From a virus, in IMG/VR virus record IMGVR_UViG_3300032331_001632, positions 1 to 26,760 of that record: a stretch of DNA of 26,760 nucleotides, one strand, 5' to 3'. This document shows positions 16,716 through 22,674 of the stretch, one piece after another. Under the pieces are notes generated by a model. The model saw only the letters and a list, made by a program, of their open reading frames with translations. It did not search any database and was not told where the DNA came from. The first letter of the stretch is position 1, and every line of letters begins with the position of its first letter. Made by a program: the position numbers and the translations under genes.

Positions 16716-16942
16716 ACAGCGTGCAGAGCCAGGTCGAGTTAATCGACGGCATTCCGATCCTTGTTTCAACCGTTACGGAAGCTACACACTTACCCCCGCC
16801 TGAAAAGGGAGTTTACTTCATCTGTGCTGCTATCGTGCGCTTGTCAGCACCGCATCGGAAGGACTTGCTGTCCCCCGCAAAGTTGTTGCGTGATAACAAT
16901 GGTTCTGTAGTTGGCTGTGCAGCATTTGAGCGTAATCCATGA
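16634..16942 (+). CDS. conserved phage protein with LTPH motif
   Basis: This 102-residue protein begins M-Q-L-I-N-L-T-P-H-R-I-N-V. It continues with a beta-rich body (G-I-P-I-L-V-S-T-V, G-V-Y-F-I-C-A-A-I-V), then R-K-D-L-L-S-P and a closing G-S-V-V-G-C-A-A-F-E. This 'INLTPH...IPI...LP...G...DL..P......G...GC..F' order recurs in small phage and actinobacterial proteins of unknown function. It starts inside the last codons of the helicase N-half (82-base overlap) and ends by ATGA overlap with the TGT-like gene. It is the first gene interrupting the helicase. No enzymatic motif can be identified. Confidence 0.7.
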   Translation: MQLINLTPHRINVHGKTIEPTGYVSRINSVQSQVELIDGIPILVSTVTEATHLPPPEKGVYFICAAIVRLSAPHRKDLLSPAKLLRDNNGSVVGCAAFERNP

Positions 16943-17619
16943 ATGTAATGCCAGCAAACGCGACTGGTTGGTTCTGGCATTGTCTTGCCAGAGAAATAGG
17001 ACGCATTGGGCACTTGTTTAGTCCAGGTGCAGAACGTGGCCCGTGGCCTTGGATGCCTTATGCGTTAGATAATGGCGCATTTAGCGCATGGGATCAGAGC
17101 AACAACATCTGGAACGAATCGAAATGGGATATCAACGCATGGCATAGGATGATCTTTTGGGCGCAAACACAAGAGCAGAAACCATTGTGGGCGATTGTGC
17201 CTGATTGGATTGGTGATGGTCAAAAAACCATTGAGCGTTATCACCAATTCAAAGCTGAAATTCCCTTTCCGCTAGCACTAGCAGTGCAAAACGGGATGAC
17301 GGCAGAGGCAGCTCGTGAATTGAATCCAGAGGTTATTTGCGTTGGTGGCACTACCGAATGGAAATGGGAAACCGTAGAGATGTGGGCAAAAGAGTTTCCG
17401 CGAGTCCATGTTCTCAGGGTCAACAGTCCTTCAAAGTTGGATTACCTTGAATCTTTGGGGATTGAAAGCTGTGACGGCACGGGCTGGAATCGCGGAAGTA
17501 GGGATCAAACCATAGGCTTGGAACTATGGGCAAGAAAAAATCCACAACCACGCACGGATTTGTTAACCCCATATACTTGCAGGCAACAACGTGACAAATT
17601 ACAAATTACATTTGCATGA
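16939..17619 (+). CDS. DpdA/TGT-like TIM-barrel transglycosylase (deazaguanine)
   Basis: This 226-residue protein shows a TIM-barrel strand series with acidic residues where the tRNA-guanine transglycosylase/DpdA superfamily has them: A-L-D44-N-G-A-F-S-A-W, V-P-D89-W-I-G-D93, L-A-L-A-V-Q-N-G-M, V-G-G-T-T-E-W-K near 135-142, R-V-N-S-P-S-K-L near 160-167 and S-C-D179-G-T-G-W. These segments are those seen in phage DpdA-like proteins that swap guanine for a 7-deazaguanine in DNA. No preQ0 synthesis genes (FolE, QueD, QueE, QueC) occur in this window, so precursor would come from the host or from genes elsewhere. It is coupled by ATGA on both sides. A different TIM-barrel function cannot be excluded. 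Confidence 0.6.
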   Translation: MNVMPANATGWFWHCLAREIGRIGHLFSPGAERGPWPWMPYALDNGAFSAWDQSNNIWNESKWDINAWHRMIFWAQTQEQKPLWAIVPDWIGDGQKTIERYHQFKAEIPFPLALAVQNGMTAEAARELNPEVICVGGTTEWKWETVEMWAKEFPRVHVLRVNSPSKLDYLESLGIESCDGTGWNRGSRDQTIGLELWARKNPQPRTDLLTPYTCRQQRDKLQITFA

Positions 17620-18146
17620 GCCCGCATGAGTTACACAAAAACTGGAAAATAAACATGAAAATGGATGTTGGCTTGATTGGCCTTGCTGGAAGCGGCAAGG
17701 ATACGGCAGCTATTGGCTTGGTTGCTAATGGTTGGCTTAGAGAAGCGTTTGCGGATCACTTGAAACATTTGGCCCTTGAGTTTGGCTGGAATGGGATTAA
17801 GGACGCAAAGGGCAGGGCATTACTGCAAGACTTGGGAATGGCTGGCAGAAAATACAATCCTGACTGCTGGGTTGAACATATAACTTACAAGTTGAAATTG
17901 CAGTTGAAGTACCGCGAATTATGGCCGCGAGTCTGGACGGATGTCAGATTCCAAAACGAGGCTGATTTTGTCAGAAACAGGGGTGGAATCATCATCCGAA
18001 TCAACCGCCCAGAAATAATTGCAGAAAAACACGAATCAGAGCTAAAGCAATCGGACATAGTTGCCGATTACACTGTAGACAACATTGGAACGATCCAAGA
18101 GTTGCGAGACAAAGTGCTAGAAATCACCAAACAACACAATAGATAA
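17616..18146 (+). CDS. deoxynucleoside monophosphate kinase
   Basis: This 176-residue P-loop kinase has G22-L-A-G-S-G-K-D-T30 followed by a short lid and W-L-R-E-A-F-A-D-H-L-K. The core L-L-Q-D-L-G-M-A-G-R-K-Y-N-P-D-C-W and V-W-T-D-V-R-F-Q-N-E-A are typical of phage dNMP kinases (T4 gp1 type), which phosphorylate dNMPs to dNDPs for the phage nucleotide pool. The family normally begins a few residues before the first strand, so M14 (17655) may be the real start. The ATG at 17616 forms the usual ATGA overlap with the upstream gene and is kept here. Sits within the genes separating the helicase halves. Modified-base specificity, given the DpdA-like neighbour, would be speculative. Confidence 0.8.
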   Translation: MSPHELHKNWKINMKMDVGLIGLAGSGKDTAAIGLVANGWLREAFADHLKHLALEFGWNGIKDAKGRALLQDLGMAGRKYNPDCWVEHITYKLKLQLKYRELWPRVWTDVRFQNEADFVRNRGGIIIRINRPEIIAEKHESELKQSDIVADYTVDNIGTIQELRDKVLEITKQHNR

Positions 18147-18150
18147 GATT

Positions 18151-18921
18151 ATGATATACAGAAACATGCCAATGGCCGAATACCGAGGACAGCTTGGATT
18201 ATCCAAGCATCAATTAGACGACTTTGCAGTTGCTCCGTCCTACTACCTGCACCGCAAGCAGCAGGAATGGAAGCCGTCCCGATCAATGGAAATGGGCACG
18301 CTCATTCACGCTTTGGTGCTAGAGGGGCGTAAGGAGTTTGCAGTTGGCCCGCAAGTTGATCGTCGGACTAAGGATGGCAAGGCCGAATGGCAAGCCTTCT
18401 GCGAGGAGAACATCGGACTGACTATCATTAACGACGAGGAAGCGGCAGTGATTAAGGGCTGCTACGAGTCTGCACTGCCATTGCTTGGCAAGGTAAAAGC
18501 TGACTTTAACGATGACGTAGAAATGTCCTTGTTTTGGCAGAGGAAGGGCATTCACTGCAAGGGCAGGCCGGATCTTATCGGTGAGATCAACGGTGAACTT
18601 GCCATCATTGACCTGAAGACAACCAATGACATTCGGAACTTCGATAGCAGCTTCTATCGTTTTCGCTATGACGTGCAGGCGGCGTGGTATCAGCGCGGGG
18701 CAAAGATTGCTATGAACCTTGAGGAGATGCCAGCGTTCTGGTTTCTTGTAGTTGATACCGAGGCTCCGCACTTGGTGCAGTTCATGCGTTGCTCTACTGA
18801 GTTGTTAGAGCAGGCTAATGAGCGAATTGAAGATGACTTGACCTACTTCAAGAAGTGCCAGAGTGAAGACGTTTGGCCTGGGTTGCCGGAGATGAAGTTG
18901 ATTTTGCCCCGCTCTTGGTAA
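18151..18921 (+). CDS. RecE/exonuclease VIII-like PD-(D/E)XK nuclease
   Basis: This 256-residue protein follows the RecE-like exonuclease layout: L-S-K-H-Q-L-D-D-F near 18-25, G-T-L-I-H53-A-L-V-L-E-G at 49-59, C-K-G-R-P-D141-L, I-I-D154-L-K156-T-T and Q176-A-A-W-Y180. These are the metal-binding and catalytic positions of the family, which degrades one strand of double-stranded DNA to give recombinogenic ends. No single-strand annealing protein gene is recognised beside it, although the OB-fold-like gene at 13723 could partner it. Its stop shares an A with the next ATG. Confident at family level; the exact polarity and substrate are inferred from relatives. Confidence 0.85.
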   Translation: MIYRNMPMAEYRGQLGLSKHQLDDFAVAPSYYLHRKQQEWKPSRSMEMGTLIHALVLEGRKEFAVGPQVDRRTKDGKAEWQAFCEENIGLTIINDEEAAVIKGCYESALPLLGKVKADFNDDVEMSLFWQRKGIHCKGRPDLIGEINGELAIIDLKTTNDIRNFDSSFYRFRYDVQAAWYQRGAKIAMNLEEMPAFWFLVVDTEAPHLVQFMRCSTELLEQANERIEDDLTYFKKCQSEDVWPGLPEMKLILPRSW

Positions 18922-19190
18922 TGGCAATTCCTAAAGCGTATGCAGTACTTAGGCGCACGGAAGTAATAGGCGACAACCTTAAGCTTCCGCGCCCTAAGAT
19001 CACCCAAGACGTAGCACTTATTGGAGACAAGGAAACCTGTATGGAGTTTCTGGAAGAGATGTCCAGACTTCTCGTCAATCAATCTACCGACATAATTAGA
19101 GTAGACTTAACGTGCGTACCCTACACAGGACAAAGAACATATAACTCAAAAGAAGTAACAAAAAACAATGGCAAACCTAAAAGTACTTAA
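18921..19190 (+). CDS. hypothetical protein, 89 residues
   Basis: This 89-residue protein starts M-A-I-P-K-A-Y-A-V-L-R-R-T at a TAATG overlap with the exonuclease gene. A TTG 48 bases upstream in the same frame lies inside the exonuclease and is not preferred. It has an alpha/beta look (T-C-M-E-F-L-E-E-M-S-R-L-L then I-I-R-V-D-L-T-C-V) and a polar Lys/Asn tail. No family is recognised. The last 23 bases overlap the coiled-coil micropeptide downstream. It travels with nuclease and helicase genes, so a DNA-metabolism accessory role is possible but unproven. Confidence 0.6.
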   Translation: MAIPKAYAVLRRTEVIGDNLKLPRPKITQDVALIGDKETCMEFLEEMSRLLVNQSTDIIRVDLTCVPYTGQRTYNSKEVTKNNGKPKST

Positions 19191-19266
19191 AGAATTGAAG
19201 CAGAAGATCTGCGACTTAGAGCAAGAGATCATCAAGTTAAAGCTGGAATTAGCTGCTAAAAAGTAA
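19168..19266 (+). CDS. coiled-coil micropeptide just before helicase C-half
   Basis: This 32-residue frame begins M-A-N-L-K-V-L-K-E-L-K-Q-K-I and continues as a single amphipathic helix with Leu/Ile in heptad positions and alternating Lys/Glu, ending A-A-K-K. It is a clear short coiled coil. Its TAA shares an A with the ATG of the helicase C-terminal half (TAATG), so the two are probably translated together. It could help dimerise or dock the split helicase, or be a translational coupler. It is too short for routine gene calling. Support is the composition plus tight overlaps on both sides. Confidence 0.5.
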   Translation: MANLKVLKELKQKICDLEQEIIKLKLELAAKK

Positions 19267-19853
19267 TGAAGCCAGGAATACTTGTAGTATCGCTGGAAAT
19301 GCCAGCCAGCCAGATTATTGACCGGATGGTGGCTAAGATTGGCAACATCTGCCTCCGCAGTTTGTCCGAGGGGATTAAGTTGGAACCTCAGATGCGAGGA
19401 GTCCAAAAAGCTCTGAGCATCTTGAGCAACACGAACATCGTCATCCGTGACGACCTGCATGACATTGCAAGCATCATTGCCACTGCTCGCGCTATGGCTA
19501 AGTCTGAAGGTGGCCTCAAAATCCTCCTTGTGGACTATATTCAGTTAGTGCGGTGCGAGCTGGGCCGTGAAGGCACTCGTGAGCGTGAGGTTGCCGAGGT
19601 TAGCCGTGGGTTGCGGCTACTTGGCCTTGAGTTGAAGTGCTTGGTAATCGGCATCACCCAGCTTAACGAGCAGGGTAAGGCCCGTGAGTCACGAGCAATT
19701 CAACAGGATGCAACGTGTATTATGGCCATCAAGATGGACGAGGAAGCTGGCGAGACTCGCACAATCGGCATCCCGTACCAACGAAATGGCCCTTGTGGAG
19801 TACAGACAACATTGAAATTCAACGGGAGGACTGCATCATTTCTTGATGCTTAA
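19266..19853 (+). CDS. DnaB-type replicative helicase, C-terminal half (split gene)
   Basis: This 195-residue protein is the missing part of the helicase core. It begins M-K-P-G-I-L-V-V-S-L-E-M-P (strand 2 and motif H1a of DnaB, where E. coli has K-P-V-L-I-F-S-L-E-M-P). It continues with I-L-L-V-D90-Y-I-Q-L (Walker B), V-S-R-G-L-R-L-L-G-L-E-L, I-T-Q-L-N (H3), S-R-A-I-Q-Q-D-A-T and R173-N-G-P with F-N-G-R-T-A-S-F at the end. It has no Walker A. The N-half ends exactly where this begins in the DnaB fold. All catalytic residues are intact, so a two-chain helicase is likely. RecA-type relatives with complete cores exist, but the lack of a P-loop here argues against an independent ATPase. Confidence 0.85.
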   Translation: MKPGILVVSLEMPASQIIDRMVAKIGNICLRSLSEGIKLEPQMRGVQKALSILSNTNIVIRDDLHDIASIIATARAMAKSEGGLKILLVDYIQLVRCELGREGTREREVAEVSRGLRLLGLELKCLVIGITQLNEQGKARESRAIQQDATCIMAIKMDEEAGETRTIGIPYQRNGPCGVQTTLKFNGRTASFLDA

Positions 19854-19860
19854 CTAAAAT

Positions 19861-20049
19861 ATGAACAACGAAAACCACAGCTTAATGCTAAATCAAATTT
19901 CCTCTTACGTGCAGGATTTTGCGGAAACAACAGAAGACAGCACATTGCTTTGTGTGTTGCGGTTGTTAGCGGCTTATCACAAACTTAAACACGAACTTAA
20001 AACAGCAGAACTTTACAGAGCGATTGAACGCGAGGAGGACAAAATATGA
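19861..20049 (+). CDS. hypothetical helical protein, 62 residues
   Basis: This 62-residue protein starts M-N-N-E-N-H-S-L-M-L and is helical and acidic, with L-C-V-L-R-L-L-A-A-Y-H-K-L-K-H-E-L as its main amphipathic helix. No family is recognised. It follows the helicase C-half after seven bases with an A-rich leader and no Shine-Dalgarno. It ends by ATGA overlap with the ABA-sandwich gene. Its 3' end supplies GAGGAGG, the strong ribosome-binding site of that next gene. Function unknown. Confidence 0.55.
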   Translation: MNNENHSLMLNQISSYVQDFAETTEDSTLLCVLRLLAAYHKLKHELKTAELYRAIEREEDKI

Positions 20050-20375
20050 CCGACGAACAAATTAACGCGGCGATTGCCGAGGCGTGTGGGTGGGAGGCAG
20101 TTTGCGTCGATGGAGGCTCTGGATACTACAAGGGCTTTGACAATGGCGCGGAACTACGGCCAGACCTCCCAGATTACTGCACCGACCTCAACGCAATGCA
20201 TGAGGCGGAGAAAGTATTAACCAAAGAGCAGGTGCGAGAATATCAAACTTACATGTACGACATGGCGTGCAAGATCGACAACACTTGTGGCAGATGGATG
20301 CCATATAGCGCAACGGCTGCATACAGGGCAGAGGCGTTTTTGCGAACGCTGGGCAAATGGGAGGAGGCAGAATGA
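20046..20375 (+). CDS. Phage ABA-sandwich domain protein
   Basis: This 109-residue protein has the recognisable order I-N-A-A-I-A-E-A-C-G-W near the start, then P-D-Y-C-T-D-L-N-A-M-H-E-A-E in the middle, and A-T-A-A-Y-R-A-E-A-F-L-R-T-L-G-K-W at the end. This matches the small phage alpha-beta-alpha sandwich family found in many phages. The function of the family is unknown; it is usually found among early or accessory genes. A strong GAGGAGG ribosome-binding site lies 5-6 bases before the ATG, unlike most genes here. It overlaps both neighbours by four bases. Confidence 0.75.
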   Translation: MTDEQINAAIAEACGWEAVCVDGGSGYYKGFDNGAELRPDLPDYCTDLNAMHEAEKVLTKEQVREYQTYMYDMACKIDNTCGRWMPYSATAAYRAEAFLRTLGKWEEAE

Positions 20376-20626
20376 ACGCAGAAGAGACCGTAGCAACAGA
20401 GATCATCCTACTTGAGGCCGAGCGTGAGATTGACAGGCTTAAGGCTGAGTTAGCAGAAACGCGCAGCATCCTCGAAAAGGAACGTGCATTTCATCTTAAG
20501 ATCGCATTCCGAGCAGACAAGCTGCACCTGCAACTCCAGGCTATCCGCGAGTCTGCTTTCGGAGAGTTGGTCAGCATCACTGCCGGAGAACCGGAAAACA
20601 TGGGAGGTATACAGGAAATAGAATGA
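20372..20626 (+). CDS. coiled-coil hypothetical protein
   Basis: This 84-residue protein starts M-N-A-E-E-T-V-A and is one long acidic/basic helix (A-E-R-E-I-D-R-L-K-A-E-L-A-E-T-R-S-I-L-E-K-E-R-A-F) followed by a short tail. A coiled coil is likely. An ATG 15 bases upstream is in frame, but 20372 is preferred because GGAGG lies 5 bases ahead and it gives the usual ATGA overlap. No family is recognised. Similar small coiled-coil genes often accumulate in early regions of phages. The role may be protein bridging; no evidence beyond composition. Confidence 0.6.
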   Translation: MNAEETVATEIILLEAEREIDRLKAELAETRSILEKERAFHLKIAFRADKLHLQLQAIRESAFGELVSITAGEPENMGGIQEIE

Positions 20627-21174
20627 AACCCAAACCTAAACGCAAACCACCGACATATAAGAACCCTGAAGCTAGAGCAAGGCAGCTAGCCGGACTAGCC
20701 AATGTCCGGATTGCTGATCATGTGCCAAATTTTGAGCATATCGAAAAGGTTAACGCTGGCGGTGCGCTAGCCTCTGTGAGCGATGAGCAGAAGAAACAGA
20801 TCGTGGACATGTACTGCAAAGGTATGTCTCTGCGTGCTATCTCTGACGCTATGGGAGTAAGCAAGGATACAGTAAACGGTGTAAAACAATCACTGCTTGA
20901 TCATGATTCACAGTTTCGCAATCAGATGTTTAAGCTATCCATCAAGGAGAAGCTACAGAGGGTAGCTGACGGGGCTACTGAGCGCGTTCTTGAGCGGCTG
21001 CATGAGATGAGTGATAAGGATGCTGTGCTGGCTATGGCCATATCCATAGACAAGCTGGCCATCATGGACAAGTCTGCTGGGCCAGAAACGCTACATCAAC
21101 ATGTGCATCTGCATCAGCCTATGGAGATCAATAATATATTTGCCAGTGCACAACAAATAAAGGAAATAGAATAA
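20623..21174 (+). CDS. helix-turn-helix protein, putative terminase small subunit
   Basis: This 183-residue protein starts with a Lys/Pro/Arg-rich arm (M-K-P-K-P-K-R-K-P-P). It contains a homeodomain-like helix-turn-helix near 50-88: S-D-E-Q-K-K-Q-I-V-D-M-Y, then M-S-L-R-A-I-S-D-A-M-G-V-S-K-D-T-V. A helical C-terminal domain follows, with V-L-A-M-A-I-S-I-D-K-L-A-I-M-D-K and a His-rich stretch (H-Q-H-V-H-L-H-Q). A DNA-binding HTH plus a helical oligomerisation domain is the plan of small terminase subunits that recognise the packaging site. It lies 2.8 kb before the large terminase, separated by accessory genes, which is unusual. A transcription regulator is the main alternative. Confidence 0.55.
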   Translation: MKPKPKRKPPTYKNPEARARQLAGLANVRIADHVPNFEHIEKVNAGGALASVSDEQKKQIVDMYCKGMSLRAISDAMGVSKDTVNGVKQSLLDHDSQFRNQMFKLSIKEKLQRVADGATERVLERLHEMSDKDAVLAMAISIDKLAIMDKSAGPETLHQHVHLHQPMEINNIFASAQQIKEIE

Positions 21175-21359
21175 TGAAAGATAACATGAATCCAGTTAAT
21201 GCAGTGGGAGCCTTGTGCGAGATGATGCACCATAAAAAGCTTCGTGAGTTTAAGGTGGATGTAGGATTAAATAACGGTGAACTTGATGGTGCTCGATATT
21301 TAGTGGTTATCACAAAGATAGAAGAAGAAGTTGAGGAGGAAGTTGAAATGCAATTATAA
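21174..21359 (+). CDS. hypothetical acidic protein, 61 residues
   Basis: This 61-residue protein starts M-K-D-N-M-N-P-V-N-A-V-G at a TAATG overlap with the HTH gene. It has an alpha-beta centre (L-R-E-F-K-V-D-V-G-L, R-Y-L-V-V-I-T-K) and an acidic C-terminal run (E-E-E-V-E-E-E-V-E). No family is recognised. It is the last gene before a terminator-like hairpin and the accessory noncoding stretch. Its arrangement suggests it is the end of the replication transcript. Function unknown. Confidence 0.55.
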   Translation: MKDNMNPVNAVGALCEMMHHKKLREFKVDVGLNNGELDGARYLVVITKIEEEVEEEVEMQL

Positions 21360-21438
21360 ATTTTGATTTTCGTTTAGCGATTACAATTTTGATTTTGCAT
21401 TTTAGATTTTGATTTTGCTTTCAAAAATCTGATTTTGC
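21360..21438 (+). repeat. four-copy ATTTTGATTTTG repeat block
   Basis: Copies begin near 21360, 21386 and 21406, with a shorter fourth copy (GATTTTGCT) at 21431; spacing is 20-26 bases. The block is AT-rich, directly after the last replication gene. A perfect 7-base inverted repeat (AGATTTT/AAAATCT) also lies at 21404-21430. Iteron-like binding sites, a DNA-unwinding element or a transcription pause are possible. Confidence 0.6.
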
Positions 21439-21455
21439 TACAGAAAAATAGGATG

Positions 21456-21487
21456 CCTGGGCTGGTAACGGCCTGGGCTTTCTTTTT
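21456..21487 (+). terminator. intrinsic terminator after replication module
   Basis: CCTGGGC and GCCTGGG pair over seven positions, including two adjacent G-U pairs, around an 8-base loop. They are followed by CTTTCTTTTT. The GC stem plus U-rich tail is a standard Rho-independent terminator, closing the transcript that ends at 21359. Confidence 0.65.
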
Positions 21488-21695
21488 GCTAAAGTGGTTA
21501 GCTCCATCATAATAATTAGTGATACGTTTATCTGTTAAAACAGCTTGTCCTGGCTGCGCCGATTATATTAATAAAAACGACCGCTTTGGTGATGAGCTAA
21601 AAATTCTTTGAAAAAAAGCTATACTTGCCGCCCCTTTATTCCGATTCTCTTTGCGGGGAGCATTCCGTTTCCCTACTTATACCTAAAAAGCTAAA
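21488..21695 (+). other. noncoding leader upstream of the GP88 gene
   Basis: No gene is seen in this 208-base gap. It likely holds the promoter and leader of the GP88 gene. A -10-like TATACT at 21620-21625 has no matching TTGACA-type -35 at 17 bases, so the promoter is uncertain. A pyrimidine-rich leader follows, with CCCC and GGGG runs that could pair, and the ATG is preceded by A-rich sequence without Shine-Dalgarno. Confidence 0.4.
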
Positions 21696-22346
21696 ATGAA
21701 AAACACTACAAACACCACACTAGAAAACTTCACCCTTTCCGATACTAGCAAAATGCCTTGCAAATCGTGGAGCGTCACCGCTTTAGCTTGCAGTGTAGGC
21801 TCCAAACTTGCGCAAGTCTCTGGCTCTGTGTGCCATGGATGCTACGCGCTAAAGGGATTCTACCGAATGCCCAACGTAGCGAGCGCGTTGCACAATCGCC
21901 TTTCGCTGATGGCTTTACCGGGATGGCATAGGGCGATGATTGCAAAGATTAAAGCCGAAGAAAAGTCGGGCTTCTTTCGTTGGTTTGATTCGGGAGATTT
22001 GCAAAGCCTGCGCAATCTCAAAGATATCGTGCGCATTGCCATAGCCTTGCCGAAAATTCGCTTTTGGTTGCCGACTAAGGAATTCGGAATCGTTTCAGAA
22101 TACTATGAACTATACGGGCCATTCCCTGATAATCTAAACGTGAGACTATCCGGGTACATGGTGGACAAAGCAGGACCCGATTCTCTCGCCGAGAATATGG
22201 GACTCACCACAAGCGAAGTGCACACAAAGGAAGGCGAGGCGCAAGAAAAGCATCTTTGCCCTAGTTCAAAGCAAGGGAACAAATGTTTAGACTGTCGAGC
22301 ATGTTGGTCTAAAGACGTTCAAACTGTTGTTTATCGCCTCCACTAA
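21696..22346 (+). CDS. GP88-family protein (Cys-rich, function unknown)
   Basis: This 216-residue protein matches the phage 'gene product 88' family: K-M-P-C-K-S-W-S near 19-26, C46-H-G-C49-Y-A-L-K-G-F-Y-R-M-P-N-V, W-F-D-S-G-D-L near 96-102, R-F-W-L-P-T-K-E near 122-129 and a C-terminal cluster C188...C197-x-x-C200-x-x-C203. The cysteines look like a metal or Fe-S site; the S-G-D and T-K-E elements recall a TIM-barrel-like enzyme, but no reaction is established. It sits alone between terminator-like hairpins with its own leader, like a moron. Its stop is one base before a micropeptide start. Confidence 0.75.
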   Translation: MKNTTNTTLENFTLSDTSKMPCKSWSVTALACSVGSKLAQVSGSVCHGCYALKGFYRMPNVASALHNRLSLMALPGWHRAMIAKIKAEEKSGFFRWFDSGDLQSLRNLKDIVRIAIALPKIRFWLPTKEFGIVSEYYELYGPFPDNLNVRLSGYMVDKAGPDSLAENMGLTTSEVHTKEGEAQEKHLCPSSKQGNKCLDCRACWSKDVQTVVYRLH

Positions 22347-22347
22347 C

Positions 22348-22422
22348 ATGATCACAGATTTACTTTCTCTTTTCATTTACACACCTATTATTCTTTGGTT
22401 TCTAATCTACATAAACAAATGA
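22348..22422 (+). CDS. membrane micropeptide 1, 24 residues
   Basis: This frame encodes M-I-T-D-L-L-S-L-F-I-Y-T-P-I-I-L-W-F-L-I-Y-I-N-K, a single hydrophobic helix with a polar or charged residue at each end. It starts one base after the GP88 stop and its TGA overlaps the ATG of a second micropeptide. The two look like an overlapping pair. Role unknown; small membrane proteins of phages can be lysis or superinfection factors. Below usual gene-calling size. Confidence 0.45.
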   Translation: MITDLLSLFIYTPIILWFLIYINK

Positions 22423-22505
22423 CTACACTGATACTACTCGGCATTATCGTCCTGCCTATCGTTGGCACATGGGGGATAGGTTGGCTGCTAGGTTGGATGG
22501 ATTAG
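22419..22505 (+). CDS. membrane micropeptide 2, 28 residues
   Basis: This frame encodes M-T-T-L-I-L-L-G-I-I-V-L-P-I-V-G-T-W followed by G-I-G-W-L-L-G-W-M-D, one long hydrophobic helix rich in Leu, Ile, Gly and Trp. Its ATG overlaps the stop of micropeptide 1 (ATGA). A strong terminator follows 27 bases after its stop, so it is the final gene of the GP88 transcript. Function unknown. Confidence 0.45.
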   Translation: MTTLILLGIIVLPIVGTWGIGWLLGWMD

Positions 22506-22531
22506 CAAAGCACTAGCACTAGCAAAGCAAG

Positions 22532-22559
22532 GGCCGTCCTCACAAGGGGCGGCCTTTTT
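22532..22559 (+). terminator. strong intrinsic terminator after micropeptides
   Basis: GGCCGTCC and GGGCGGCC pair over eight positions including one G-U, around a 7-base loop, followed by TTTTT. This is a canonical Rho-independent terminator closing the GP88/micropeptide transcript. Confidence 0.8.
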
Positions 22560-22674
22560 GCTGCGCAGGTGTAGCGGGTAGCAAAGGGAGCAAGGGTGAT
22601 GGCGTAAGGGAAGGGTGTGATACAAGGGAATGGGGCGAATGCGTTCACGTGTCCAGGCATCATATTCAACGCTT

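Noticed and set aside
18319-18771. 150-codon minus-strand frame
   Set aside because: It is entirely within the RecE-like exonuclease gene whose catalytic motifs are clear on the other strand.
16634-19266. Split intein as the cause of the divided helicase (N-half continues with Cys after the break)
   Set aside because: The 26 residues after the break are an out-of-frame reading of the next gene, no intein blocks are seen, and the C-half starts with Met-Lys-Pro without the His-Asn end of an intein.
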